Assembly (NCBI GenBank): GCA_934096315.1
Contig: CAKOLT010000021.1
Span: forward strand, 1 to 19,545
Origin: an uncultured Bacilli bacterium
GTDB lineage: Bacteria; Bacillota_I; Bacilli_A; RF39; UBA660
Reading direction: 5' to 3'
DNA length: 19,545 bases
Shown here: positions 8,235 through 16,560 of the stretch, piece after piece
How positions within the stretch are numbered: position 1 is the stretch's first letter
Layout of the letters: the number at the start of each line of letters is the position of its first letter
Program-made: the position numbers and the translations under genes
Notes under the pieces: model-generated
Told to the model about the DNA's origin: nothing
The model's input: the letters and a program-made list of their open reading frames with translations, nothing else
Database searches by the model: none

Positions 8235-9058
8235 TATATTAAATCAATAATTAAACCACTAGTAAATCCTATTAAAAACAAAATAAGAATTATCCCAATA
8301 TTTTCTTTAAATCTTTTATTTTCTTTAAAAAGAACAAGTAGTGAAGCCCCACTTCCACATAATAAACCAGCCATCATACTACCAAAACTAATTACATCAT
8401 TAAAATAAAACTCACACATTAAAACACTAGCAGAACAATTAGGTATCATCCCAATAACAGAAGAAAGCATAACCCCAAATACTTTATTATTCATAAATAT
8501 ATTAGAAAGTACTTCATTACCTTTAGCATACATTATAACATTAAGAGCAAAAGAAATAACAAGTATAAAAGCAAATATTTTTAAAGTATGTACTAAACTC
8601 TCTACAAAAATTCCCCTATGGCAGTGCTCTTCCTGCAATTTTTCCATATCTACACTATCACTACTTTTTATAGTAATTATCCTATCAATAATAAATCCCC
8701 ACACAGTACCAATTATAAACTTAATTAAAAGAATCTTTAAAATAATTCCCACACTAGCTTCATGAGATATAAATATAGGTATCATCTCATCACTAGTAGC
8801 CAAATATACACTAATCAAAGTTCCTAAAGTAATAACCCTACTAACATATAAATTAGTAGCCATTACTGAAAATCCACACTGAGGTATTAACCCAAAAAGT
8901 CCCCCCAATAAAGGACCAACCTTTTTACTACTCTTTAGTATACCCTCACTCCTACCATCCATCTTATGGGAAGTTAACTGGATAATAAAAAGAGTTATAA
9001 ATAAAAAAGGAAGTAACTTTAAACTATCAACAATTGTATCTAAGATAACATCTTTCAT
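8234..9058 (-). CDS. Two-repeat metal-efflux-type permease (putative ArsP_2/DUF2899 family)
   Basis: A polytopic membrane protein of about 274 residues made of two related halves. The first carries LFGLIPQCGFSVMA and the second IGMIPNCSASVLM; the paired G-x-IP-x-C motifs followed by small residues are the hallmark of putative 10-helix heavy-metal/manganese or arsenical exporters (ArsP_2/DUF2899-like). The loop between halves has two adjacent His and Cys residues (CHR). A longer reading starts at 9115, but AAAGGGG is 8 nt before the ATG at 9058 and the promoter at 9087-9115 covers the earlier start. Divergent from a small membrane protein. The transported ion is not known; family recognition is from memory of the motif. 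Confidence 0.75.
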   Translation of the reverse strand: MKDVILDTIVDSLKLLPFLFITLFIIQLTSHKMDGRSEGILKSSKKVGPLLGGLFGLIPQCGFSVMATNLYVSRVITLGTLISVYLATSDEMIPIFISHEASVGIILKILLIKFIIGTVWGFIIDRIITIKSSDSVDMEKLQEEHCHRGIFVESLVHTLKIFAFILVISFALNVIMYAKGNEVLSNIFMNNKVFGVMLSSVIGMIPNCSASVLMCEFYFNDVISFGSMMAGLLCGSGASLLVLFKENKRFKENIGIILILFLIGFTSGLIIDLI

Positions 9059-9086
9059 CTCATTATCCCCTTTCAAAATTAGTAAT

Positions 9087-9115
9087 ATTATATCATTTAA
9101 AACATATATATGCAA
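9087..9115 (-). promoter_or_regulatory. Promoter of permease gene
   Basis: On the minus strand TTGCAT (9110-9115), 17 bp, TATAAT (9087-9092). The same TTGCAT-17-TATAAT arrangement occurs at 14203-14231. Confidence 0.65.
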
Positions 9116-9123
9116 GTAACATA

Positions 9124-9152
9124 TTTACATTAAAGAAATATTATGATAAAAT
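9124..9152 (+). promoter_or_regulatory. Promoter of small membrane protein gene
   Basis: TTTACA (9124-9129), 17 bp, TAAAAT (9147-9152). It lies 8 bp from the divergent permease promoter, so a regulator bound between could affect both. Confidence 0.6.
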
Positions 9153-9175
9153 ATCATTTAAAAAGAGGTGAAACT

Positions 9176-9433
9176 ATGAAAGAATTTATAATATTCATGA
9201 GTTTAGCTTTCCCAATAACAGGTATTATTTTAGGGTTTATAGCCATTAATAATAAAATAAATAAAATTAAAGTTAATAAAAAAAATAGACAAACACAATA
9301 TAAGAGGTTTGATGATACTCCAAAAAGTGTTACGTTAGAAGAACTAATTACTAGAAATAATATTAAACCCAAAATAAATATACAAGAAAGGGAAATGAAA
9401 CCCAAAAAGAAAATTAAAGGAATTAATAAATAA
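9176..9433 (+). CDS. Small single-pass membrane protein, unknown
   Basis: 85 residues: an N-terminal hydrophobic segment (about 3-23) followed by a strongly basic, Lys-rich tail, presumably cytoplasmic, with an acidic patch in the middle (SVTLEELI). I recognise no family. An ATG at 9143 is open, but AGAGGTG sits 5 nt before the ATG at 9176 and the promoter at 9124-9152 would start transcription after 9143. Divergent from the permease; its last 11 bp overlap the thioredoxin gene end, with a shared terminator inside the overlap. The ribosome site and promoter make it likely to be real. Confidence 0.7.
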   Translation: MKEFIIFMSLAFPITGIILGFIAINNKINKIKVNKKNRQTQYKRFDDTPKSVTLEELITRNNIKPKINIQEREMKPKKKIKGINK

Positions 9434-9446
9434 AATCCTTTAATTT
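9411..9446. terminator. Bidirectional terminator inside overlapping gene ends
   Basis: AAATTAAAGGA (9411-9421) and TCCTTTAATTT (9436-9446) are perfect 11-bp arms with a 14-nt loop, followed on plus by TTTTT and on minus by TTTTCTTTTT. The hairpin covers the last codons of both convergent genes. Confidence 0.85.
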
Positions 9447-9716
9447 TTTTTCATCCATAAATCCAATATGTTTTTTAACTTCCTTCCCATTTTCAAATAA
9501 AATCAAAGTGGGAATAGACATAACTTTATACTCTCTAGCAAGCTTTTCAAACTTATCAACATCAACTTTAACTATTGGAATATCAATATCTTTATGTACA
9601 CTCTCAAATACTTCTCCAAGCATCTTACAAGGACCACACCATGTAGCATAAAAATCTACAAGCACCCTATCCTTAATAACATCCTCAAAATTCTCTTTTT
9701 CTAAATATTTTATCAT
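9423..9716 (-). CDS. trxA: Thioredoxin
   Basis: Cytoplasmic disulfide reductase of 97 residues. Seen: the active site WCGPCK with Cys27 and Cys30 in the standard DFYATWCGPCK context, the cis-proline strand MSIPTLILF, and a closing helix. No signal peptide. AAAGGTGAGG precedes the ATG at good spacing. It is the last gene of an operon behind the CvpA-like gene (15-nt gap). Slightly short but complete for a minimal thioredoxin. Confidence 0.95.
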   Translation of the reverse strand: MIKYLEKENFEDVIKDRVLVDFYATWCGPCKMLGEVFESVHKDIDIPIVKVDVDKFEKLAREYKVMSIPTLILFENGKEVKKHIGFMDEKKLKDFIY

Positions 9717-9731
9717 AATATCCTCACCTTT

Positions 9732-10439
9732 CTATTTATCTAAACTCTCTATATAATCATCATGTACTACTGAAACCTTACCTTTTCTAATTAATCTATC
9801 TGCACTATCTTTCGTAATAACATCCTTATTAATAAGTATAGTAAGAATCTCTTCATTTAACTGTTTATCACTTTTATCATTCTTTTCATGTAATAAATCA
9901 TATACTTGCATATAAGTATCTGCAGTATCTCTAGTAAAGTTAGAAATTATTGGAGTCCTCTCTAAAATAATACCAGCTAATTTTGCCTCATTTAAATCTA
10001 TAATATTAAATACAGGCATAGTTAATACAAAGAGTCCTAAAAAGACATATACATAAGACTCCAAGGCTCCAACAAATATACCAAGTATTTTCGAAGGTAT
10101 ACTTAAAAATATTGTAGCCTTTAAAATCCTCTCCACTAGTCCCGTAACTACCAAAAACATCCTCAAAATACAAAGAAGTGCTACAAATATAACAAAGAAA
10201 GCAACAACCTCATATATAAGAATATTAATTACGGAAGCCCCTCTAATTAATCCACCAAAATTAAAAAATGGCAAATATTCATAAAAGAAAGACGAAACAT
10301 AGTTCTTTAAAATAAAAGATAAGATAACCACTATAAAAAGTCCTAAAAAACTTGTAGTCTTCTTAATAACTCCCTGTTTAAATCCAACTAATCCCCCCAT
10401 TAATATAATTAGTATAATTATAATGTCAACAACACTCAT
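9732..10439 (-). CDS. cvpA: CvpA-family membrane protein
   Basis: 235 residues with an N-terminal pattern typical of CvpA/YshB: DIIIILIILMGGLVGFKQGVIK, where a first helix is followed by a G-x-x-x-G-x-x-x-G segment. Three further membrane segments are seen at about 31-45, 75-105 and 120-145. The last third is a charged cytoplasmic tail (about 165-235), longer than in many relatives. In the family, members are linked to colicin V export or, in Firmicutes, co-occur with mutS2 and thioredoxin; here thioredoxin follows directly, which fits. AAGGAGG lies 7 nt before the ATG and overlaps the stop of the upstream gene. The molecular function is not settled. Confidence 0.85.
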   Translation of the reverse strand: MSVVDIIIILIILMGGLVGFKQGVIKKTTSFLGLFIVVILSFILKNYVSSFFYEYLPFFNFGGLIRGASVINILIYEVVAFFVIFVALLCILRMFLVVTGLVERILKATIFLSIPSKILGIFVGALESYVYVFLGLFVLTMPVFNIIDLNEAKLAGIILERTPIISNFTRDTADTYMQVYDLLHEKNDKSDKQLNEEILTILINKDVITKDSADRLIRKGKVSVVHDDYIESLDK

Positions 10440-10451
10440 TATTTCTCCTCC

Positions 10452-10703
10452 TTAAACATAATATAAATCCTCAAGTATACCCAAATCTTTATTTAACAAA
10501 TATATAAAATTATCATATTTATCAGAAAGTTTATTAAATCTATCTATAAACTCTTCACAATCAAACGTAAAAATATCAAGATAATCATTAATAATATCAG
10601 AAACATAATCTATCTTCTTACTTTCTAGAAAATAAATAATCTTTGCCATATTATCACTATCTAAATTCCTAATAATACTATCCTCGTACTTACAAAATTC
10701 CAT
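10452..10703 (-). CDS. Small acidic protein, unknown
   Basis: 83 residues, rich in Asp, Glu, Ile and Tyr with no signal or membrane span; it looks all-helical. I recognise no family. Translation starts inside the end of the repeat-protein gene (14-nt overlap), with GGAAGG about 9 nt before the ATG, so the two are probably coupled. Its stop is 12 nt from the cvpA start. Position and ribosome site support a real gene. Confidence 0.7.
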   Translation of the reverse strand: MEFCKYEDSIIRNLDSDNMAKIIYFLESKKIDYVSDIINDYLDIFTFDCEEFIDRFNKLSDKYDNFIYLLNKDLGILEDLYYV

Positions 10704-11412
10704 TACTATAAACCTTCCCCCTTTCTTCTCTAAGAGACTTTAAATCAATACCAAATACATTTTTAAGCCTACTACTACCTGCATAAATAATAGGATTCAA
10801 ACTCTTATTACCATCCTTATCCTCCAAAATAAATGGTACCCCAAGACTCTTTAAATAATCAAGTAGTATTTTATTATCCTCTGGAGTCCTCCTAATACAA
10901 TTAACAGTAATATAATCACTAATACCATATTCCTCAAATAACTTAGTATTACCTAAAATATACGTATCCTTAATAGTAAATATTGTCGGAGTAAGTAAAT
11001 GCTTATACTTATCACTCTCAAAACATGGTAAATGAAGTTTTCTCTTAACAGTATCACAGTTATTTAACCAAATACTAGAAGTAAGCACCCTACTATATTT
11101 AGGACTATTCCACTCTTCTAAACTAAGAATATCCCGAACATTCTCATAACTACTACCCCAAATACTAGAAGTAAGTAACCCCTCATATTTAGGATCCTCC
11201 CACTCTTTCATATGTAAAATATTTTTAATACTAAATAGATTAGCATTCTTCCATATAGTAGAAGTAAGTAAATACTTATATCTAGGATCCTCCCATTCTT
11301 TTAAAGATAATATACTCTTAACTACATCATAATCTAGATCAAGTACTCTCTTATTAAATAAATGTTTTCTACCCATAAATAATAAATAAATTTTAGCATT
11401 TTTATCATCCAT
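10690..11412 (-). CDS. Protein with four ~30-residue EW..P.Y..LLT..IW repeats, unknown
   Basis: 240 residues, soluble, not recognised. Residues about 31-145 hold four tandem copies with period 30-31. The core is a hydrophobic helix start, then EW-x-x-P-K-Y-x-x-L-L-T-S-S-I-W; key aromatics fall at 40, 71, 101 and 131. The fourth copy has lost EW (CF instead) and ends IF. A different C-terminal region (about 155-240) includes YLKSLGVPF, LNPIIYAGSSRLK and FGIDLKSLREE. The pattern suggests a solenoid of paired helices, superficially like mTERF or TPR arrays, as a binding scaffold. AGGGTG precedes the ATG; a TGGTAAAAT extended -10 lies upstream. First gene of the operon ending in cvpA and trxA. 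Confidence 0.8.
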   Translation of the reverse strand: MDDKNAKIYLLFMGRKHLFNKRVLDLDYDVVKSILSLKEWEDPRYKYLLTSTIWKNANLFSIKNILHMKEWEDPKYEGLLTSSIWGSSYENVRDILSLEEWNSPKYSRVLTSSIWLNNCDTVKRKLHLPCFESDKYKHLLTPTIFTIKDTYILGNTKLFEEYGISDYITVNCIRRTPEDNKILLDYLKSLGVPFILEDKDGNKSLNPIIYAGSSRLKNVFGIDLKSLREERGKVYSNGIL

Positions 11413-11514
11413 ATCTATACACCCTAAATAAATTTTACCAAATATTTAACAAAAAGTCCATTAAATAATGAAAATTAATACAAAATATGTTAATATATAT
11501 ATAAGAGGTGAATC

Positions 11515-12444
11515 ATGAAAGAAAAAACAATTACAAAAGTTATTAAAGTAAGTGATAAAACTTTAGAAGAAATGTTAGAATATTTCGAACCATTAAAAAG
11601 AGAAAACACTCCACCATATTCCATACTCCAAGCTATAGATGGTGATAGTGTTGTCACAATATATAACTCTAAAAAAGTAGTATTCCAAGGTAAAGACGCA
11701 GATCTAGCAAGTGACTACTGGATAGAAACAGAAAAAATTAATACGGGAAAGAATGCTGATATAAAGAAAGAAGAAGAAAAAAAGAATAATGTTCTTCCCA
11801 AAAATATTAGTACTATTGGATCCGATGAAGTTGGAACCGGAGATTACTTTGGACCTATAGTAGTCACTGCCTCCTACGTATCTAATGAAAACAGTAGTTT
11901 CCTAAACAACCTTAAAGTTAAAGACTCTAAAAAATTAACCGACAAAGATATTATAACTTTAGTCCCGGAAATTATTAAAAAGATACCATACCACTCATTT
12001 ATCTTAAATAATAAGTCATACAATGAATTTTATGGTAGTGATATGAATTTAAATAAAATGAAGGCAATCCTCCATAACAAAGTAATATGTGAATTTCTAA
12101 AAGAAAAAACATACTCCTATGATTATATAGTTATAGATCAGTTTGAAAGTCCTAGAAACTACTATAATCATATCAAAGATAGTTACTATAAACCTAAAAA
12201 CATCACTTTCTTAACTAAAGCTGAAGATAAATGCCAATCAGTAGCAGTATCCTCAATGATAAGTAGATATATCTTTCTAAAAGAAATTAAGAAAATGAGT
12301 GAAGAACTTGACATGACTATACCCCTTGGAGCAGGAAGTAATGTAGATGAATTTGGAAAAGAAGTTGTTAAAAAATATGGACAAGATAAATTAAAAGAAA
12401 TTGCAAAATTAAACTTTAAGAACACAGAAAGAATATTAAACTAA
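11515..12444 (+). CDS. rnhC: Ribonuclease HIII
   Basis: Degrades the RNA strand of RNA-DNA hybrids in the cytoplasm; HIII is the Firmicutes-type form. Residues 1-70 form the N-terminal substrate-binding (TBP-like) domain and about 96-309 the catalytic domain. Seen: GSDEVGTGDYFGP (102-114) with the catalytic Asp104-Glu105 pair, the VKDSKKLT segment, YIVIDQF (third acidic residue Asp208), and AEDKCQSVAVSSMISR (fourth acidic residue near 237-238). The D-E-V-G-T-G-D-Y-F-G-P signature separates HIII from HII. AAGAGGTG is close to the ATG. Length is typical. It overlaps the convergent MFS gene by 9 bp. Confidence 0.96.
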   Translation: MKEKTITKVIKVSDKTLEEMLEYFEPLKRENTPPYSILQAIDGDSVVTIYNSKKVVFQGKDADLASDYWIETEKINTGKNADIKKEEEKKNNVLPKNISTIGSDEVGTGDYFGPIVVTASYVSNENSSFLNNLKVKDSKKLTDKDIITLVPEIIKKIPYHSFILNNKSYNEFYGSDMNLNKMKAILHNKVICEFLKEKTYSYDYIVIDQFESPRNYYNHIKDSYYKPKNITFLTKAEDKCQSVAVSSMISRYIFLKEIKKMSEELDMTIPLGAGSNVDEFGKEVVKKYGQDKLKEIAKLNFKNTERILN

Positions 12445-12456
12445 TCTCTCTGTGTT
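12421..12456. terminator. Terminator in overlapping ends of rnhC and the MFS gene
   Basis: AACACAGAAAGA (12421-12432) and TCTCTCTGTGTT (12445-12456) form a 12-bp stem with one mismatch and a 12-nt loop, followed on plus by TTT and a short T-rich stretch. The stem lies in the coding end of rnhC, and the loop holds both stop codons. Confidence 0.8.
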
Positions 12457-13518
12457 TTTCTTAAGCAAAAATCCAGATATAAATACAAAGAATATACATA
12501 CATATAAAAGAATAGTTAAATTATTAAATAAATATCCCGCTAAAAAGATAAACCCTCTAGTAGAGCAAAAAATAATTTCTACAAATATTAAATATTTAGA
12601 AATATCCCCCGAGACCATATACATATTCTTTGTACTACACACCTCATACATCTTAAGAAAAAATCCTTCCATAAAACTAATTACTAACATAAAAATCCTA
12701 CTACTAATATTAAGTTTAAGAATTAGTATAATACAAAAAATAATATTCAAATAAGGAAAATACTTAAAAACATCTCTCTTAATAAATATATATATAAATA
12801 TAACTGCAGATAAACATATAAATAAATTAATAACCCCTAGATAAAGAATATCACTCTTAATATTTAAAAACAAATACAAAGGTACTAAAGTAACAAACAC
12901 CACCTTAAACTGCTCCAAAACAAAGAAAAATATCCTATTTTTACTTATACTCTTAATATCAAAATCACTATCCTCTTCCATATCATCCTTAAACTTTAAA
13001 AGAGGAATAATCCCAATAATAGATATTACAAACAAAACCGCAGTCATAAATAATAAACCATACTTCTCAGATATATACCCTCCAATTAAAGATGAAGGAG
13101 TAAGTGCTAAATACGTAATTATCACAATACTACCTATTTGTTTTTGTAAATTCTTCCTGCAAGAAATAATTCCATATTTATGCCTAAGCGGATGATAAGT
13201 AAAACAACCTACTGCAAATAATACACTAAATATCATTAAATTCCCTAAAGAACAATTCATAACACTTAAATAATAAAAACAAAAAGCATAAACCATACTA
13301 GAAATGATTAAAATATATTTACTAGAAACTACCCTACTTATTAAAATAGTTAAAATATTAACAAATACACTAACAAAATAATACACACTATAAAAAAGCA
13401 TAATCTCTTTTAAAGTAAATCCCTTCTTATACAAAAAAACCGCAGAAAACACTTCAATTAAATTTCTAGCAAAACTAGAAATAAATATAAATATATTATA
13501 TCTTTTACTATTAGACAT
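12436..13518 (-). CDS. MFS-type multi-pass transporter
   Basis: About 360 residues with roughly 10-12 hydrophobic segments in two halves separated by a charged loop (KFKDDMEEDSDFDIKS, near residue 190). The first half has the FTLKEIMLFYSVYYF and KYGLLFMTAVLF patterns of major facilitator proteins, and the loop HPLRHKYG after helix 4. Fits a small MFS permease; the substrate is unknown. Two starts are plausible: ATG at 13563 with TAGGG, and ATG at 13518 with GGTGG 4-5 nt upstream. I prefer 13518 because it removes a non-hydrophobic aromatic extension. Downstream of an unknown gene, probably in one transcript; convergent with rnhC. Confidence 0.75.
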   Translation of the reverse strand: MSNSKRYNIFIFISSFARNLIEVFSAVFLYKKGFTLKEIMLFYSVYYFVSVFVNILTILISRVVSSKYILIISSMVYAFCFYYLSVMNCSLGNLMIFSVLFAVGCFTYHPLRHKYGIISCRKNLQKQIGSIVIITYLALTPSSLIGGYISEKYGLLFMTAVLFVISIIGIIPLLKFKDDMEEDSDFDIKSISKNRIFFFVLEQFKVVFVTLVPLYLFLNIKSDILYLGVINLFICLSAVIFIYIFIKRDVFKYFPYLNIIFCIILILKLNISSRIFMLVISFMEGFFLKMYEVCSTKNMYMVSGDISKYLIFVEIIFCSTRGFIFLAGYLFNNLTILLYVCIFFVFISGFLLKKNTERLV

Positions 13519-13571
13519 ATAACCACCATAATTAATATAACCAAAAGAAAAAAAAGGATACATAACGTACC

Positions 13572-14183
13572 CTATATTCTCTTATATTTAATATTACTTC
13601 GAATAAAATCATCATATATATCTTTTAACTCTTTATTAGTTAAACTAACTCGCATATTATTTACTCTATATAAACTAACTAAATCAAGAAATTCTTTGAC
13701 ATAATCATACTTATCTATAAAATCACTACTTCTAAAAGTTAACCTCTTATAAAAGTCCTCTAAACAAGTGTGATTAATAACCATAAAATCTTTACCAAAT
13801 GTCTTCTCAAAAACTTTAATGTTATTATCAAGACTATAAACAGAAGTAATATCTAAAGATTTAATATAATTAAATATCTCCCTCTTAGTAATAAACAAAT
13901 AACTAGATTTATCCCCTGGTATAACCCTATACTCACTCTCACCAGAAAATATCACAACATCCCTTAGTAAATCCTCTTCTTCATAACATAATGACTCAAA
14001 AACATAATCACCATTCTCACATAAATTAATAAGACTTACAATTAAATTAATCAAATAAGGATTCATATCAAATTCCCTAGATTTACTTACAAACTCTTTT
14101 CTACCACTTAAATACTTATATCTAGATTTAATAAACTCTAGTCTATCCTCTTCACTAATTATAATATCTTCAATCTTCTTCAT
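13572..14183 (-). CDS. Hypothetical protein, unknown
   Basis: 203 residues, soluble, highly charged, with alternating helical and strand-like segments; no signal peptide, membrane span or motif I recognise. AAGGAAG lies 7 nt before the ATG, and a TTGCAT-17-TATAAT promoter stands upstream, so this is the first gene of a unit that continues into the MFS gene. The clean initiation signals make it a real gene. Confidence 0.8.
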   Translation of the reverse strand: MKKIEDIIISEEDRLEFIKSRYKYLSGRKEFVSKSREFDMNPYLINLIVSLINLCENGDYVFESLCYEEEDLLRDVVIFSGESEYRVIPGDKSSYLFITKREIFNYIKSLDITSVYSLDNNIKVFEKTFGKDFMVINHTCLEDFYKRLTFRSSDFIDKYDYVKEFLDLVSLYRVNNMRVSLTNKELKDIYDDFIRSNIKYKRI

Positions 14184-14202
14184 AAAAACACTTCCTTAAA
14201 AC

Positions 14203-14231
14203 ATTATAATTAATTATTTAAAGTAATGCAA
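14203..14231 (-). promoter_or_regulatory. Promoter of the 13.6-14.2 kb unit
   Basis: On the minus strand TTGCAT (14226-14231), 17 bp, TATAAT (14203-14208); predicted start about 14196, 13 nt before the coding start. Same hexamers and spacing as at 9087-9115. Confidence 0.65.
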
Positions 14232-14255
14232 ATAGTTTAACATCTAGTAAACAAA

Positions 14256-15488
14256 CTATGCCCAATTCTTACCATCTACCGCTCTAGTTACCAGCATAGC
14301 AGAAGATGAATCTCCAACAACATTTAAAAGTGTAGCAGGAGCATCAATAATAGTAGCTATAATAGTTAATATAGGAAGAGCAGCTACTGGAAATCCCATC
14401 ATAGTAATAATAAGCATCTCTGATATAGTACCCCCACCAATAGGAACAGCAGAAACAAGTAAAGTAGCAATAAGAGCAACCCCTAATATCTCTAAAGTAG
14501 TACTAACATTCATAAAATCCATATTAAATAAATATACTAAAAACATTATCTTAAATACACTACCAATAGAAGAACCATCCTTATGGAAACTAGTTCCCAG
14601 TGATATAGTAGTATCCACTATATCAGAAGGTACTCCCATCTTTCTAGTACACTCAATATTAACAGGTATAGAAGCCGCACTAGAACAAGTAGATACTGAA
14701 GTAATACAAGCAGGTATTATATTCTTCCAGAATAACTTAACTCCTTTTTTACCTAAAGAAATATAAGCATATATACTATAAACTATAAAGAAAAATAATA
14801 AACTAACTACTAAATACAAAACAAATGTCTTAAGATAACCAACTGCTATAACACCCCCAAAAGTACCCACCAGAGTAGCAAAATAACAACCAAGACCAAT
14901 CGGAGCATAATACATAATTAACTTCATAAACTTAAGAACAACCTCTAAACTAGACTCTAAAAAATCCCCCAAGGCTTTAGCCTTACTACCAGATAAATTC
15001 ATAGATATACCTACTAAAATAGATATAACTATTAATGCTATCATATTATCTTTAGAAAACAATTTACCAAAATCATTAACACTAATCGCACTAACTGTTC
15101 TCTCTAAAATATTAAGATCAACCTCTTCCATAACTACATCACTCTCTAGGCTATCTTTAATAAGTTCTCCATCCTGAGTATTAACCAGTTTAAAAGAATA
15201 AGTACTAACAAGCCCAATAATAACAGCTACTACAGAAGTAATAACAAACACAAGTATAACACTATTTAATATCTTACCAAGCCTCTTCGGAGTATCCATC
15301 TTATATATAGAAGTAGTAATAGTCAAAAATATAAGAGGCATTATTATAACTAATAACATATTTAAAAATAGATCCCCAAAAGGACTTAGAACCTTAATAT
15401 CCTCTCCAAAAATAATACCAAGTATAGCACCTATTATAATAGCTATAACAAGAATAAAAGTAGATTTATAATTCTTAAATGCTTTCAT
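14256..15488 (-). CDS. Dicarboxylate/amino acid:cation symporter (DAACS family)
   Basis: Secondary transporter of the GltPh/EAAT fold, 410 residues. Seen (numbered from the upstream ATG at 15503): hairpin 1 STCSSAASIP (271-280); the unwound helix-7 motif reads HKDGS (307-311) where GltPh has NMDGT; hairpin 2 AVPIGGGTI; and IDAPATLLNVVGD, where Asp387, Thr391, Asn394 and Asp398 match GltPh Asp394, Thr398, Asn401 and Asp405, but the Arg397 that holds acidic side chains is Ala390. An acidic substrate is therefore less likely; a neutral one such as serine or threonine would fit. The ATG at 15488 is chosen: AAAGGAGAG is 5 nt upstream and includes the earlier ATG. Confidence 0.92.
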   Translation of the reverse strand: MKAFKNYKSTFILVIAIIIGAILGIIFGEDIKVLSPFGDLFLNMLLVIIMPLIFLTITTSIYKMDTPKRLGKILNSVILVFVITSVVAVIIGLVSTYSFKLVNTQDGELIKDSLESDVVMEEVDLNILERTVSAISVNDFGKLFSKDNMIALIVISILVGISMNLSGSKAKALGDFLESSLEVVLKFMKLIMYYAPIGLGCYFATLVGTFGGVIAVGYLKTFVLYLVVSLLFFFIVYSIYAYISLGKKGVKLFWKNIIPACITSVSTCSSAASIPVNIECTRKMGVPSDIVDTTISLGTSFHKDGSSIGSVFKIMFLVYLFNMDFMNVSTTLEILGVALIATLLVSAVPIGGGTISEMLIITMMGFPVAALPILTIIATIIDAPATLLNVVGDSSSAMLVTRAVDGKNWA

Positions 15489-15546
15489 TAACTCTCCTTT
15501 CATTTAAGTATATAAATCTACTTCCAAAAATATACAATCTTTTTAT

Positions 15547-16560
15547 TTATAACCCACTTCTTTTACTTATGGTGTATGGATCATCCATAGTACCAGAGCC
15601 TCCGGTTACAGTGATGGTGGAGTCTAGTTGTAGAACGGGGCGGAGGCCATATGCAGTTTCGCCAGAGCTGTAATTCACGTGACGGCGGTCAGGCCCCCAA
15701 CGCAAGGCATACGAAGAGGAAATTGCACTTCCAAACCAATAAAAACCACCATTATCTATTAAATCATTATTGGACCCACACTCTTTTATAGAGCGTTTTC
15801 CATAACATTCATTACTACTTGTAATACTTACCCCACTATCATAACTACTATCAGTATATGTAGATAGTCCTCTTGCCCTAGAATCTCCGAATAACCCTTT
15901 AGTTATATTATAGAAGTCTCCTCCCCTAAGCGGATGAGCTGTTGTATCATCACATACTCCCCCTTGAAGATAATTACTATTACAGTATTTTAATGAGGCT
16001 GTCTTTAAACTCTCTATTGTAGTCGTCGAATTACTAGAAGTTCCTGCCACACACTCTGGAGAACCTGCTGCTACTATATATACACTATTATCTTTAATAT
16101 AAGCTACCCTCCACCCATAAGTATAATACTTAAAACTAGGACTATAACAATACCCATAGGTATAATTAGTAGTATCACTATCCTGATTAGCATTATGTCC
16201 CTGGCATGAAGTACCACTACAACCATTACTACCAGTATAAGATATATAATCCCCAATAGATACTAATTCATTAAGTTTAGGAACTGATTTAAACTCTAAA
16301 TCACAAGTATCAGTAAGTCCATTAACTAAAGTATTTATACTTCCATTACTTCTATCCCATATTAATTTAGTATCACTATTATTACAAGAATAATTTACTA
16401 GAAAATAATTACCTGAAGGTAGAGAATCACTTGTATTACCATCTACTGTAACTGCTAACTTTAGGTTATTATATTCTATTAGTTTTTCTTTATCCCCTAA
16501 TAATAGGAATGCCCCTATTATTAGGGATAGTGTTATTAATATTATATATATCTTTTTCAC
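15547..16560 (-). CDS. Surface protein with variable C-terminal domain, paralog A
   Basis: 337 residues. An N-terminal hydrophobic segment (about 4-22) is a signal or anchor; the rest is Ser/Thr/Asn/Tyr-rich with many cysteines, so it is probably displayed outside the cell. After a short unique region, residues from IGDYISYTG on are nearly identical to the neighbouring paralog. They include YGWRVAYIKD, GSPECVA, TAHPLRGGD and ITKGLFGD, then a variable block (15643-15723) and the closing GLRPVLQLDST and TISKRSG. The ending resembles C-type-lectin/FGE-like variable domains, an inference. The start is a GTG sharing one base with the upstream stop (TAGTG); its AAGGAG lies in the end of that gene, so translation is coupled. 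Function unknown. Confidence 0.85.
   Translation of the reverse strand: MKKIYIILITLSLIIGAFLLLGDKEKLIEYNNLKLAVTVDGNTSDSLPSGNYFLVNYSCNNSDTKLIWDRSNGSINTLVNGLTDTCDLEFKSVPKLNELVSIGDYISYTGSNGCSGTSCQGHNANQDSDTTNYTYGYCYSPSFKYYTYGWRVAYIKDNSVYIVAAGSPECVAGTSSNSTTTIESLKTASLKYCNSNYLQGGVCDDTTAHPLRGGDFYNITKGLFGDSRARGLSTYTDSSYDSGVSITSSNECYGKRSIKECGSNNDLIDNGGFYWFGSAISSSYALRWGPDRRHVNYSSGETAYGLRPVLQLDSTITVTGGSGTMDDPYTISKRSGL

Noticed and set aside
12186..12425. Antisense ORF over rnhC
   Set aside because: Shadow of the real gene; no initiation signals.
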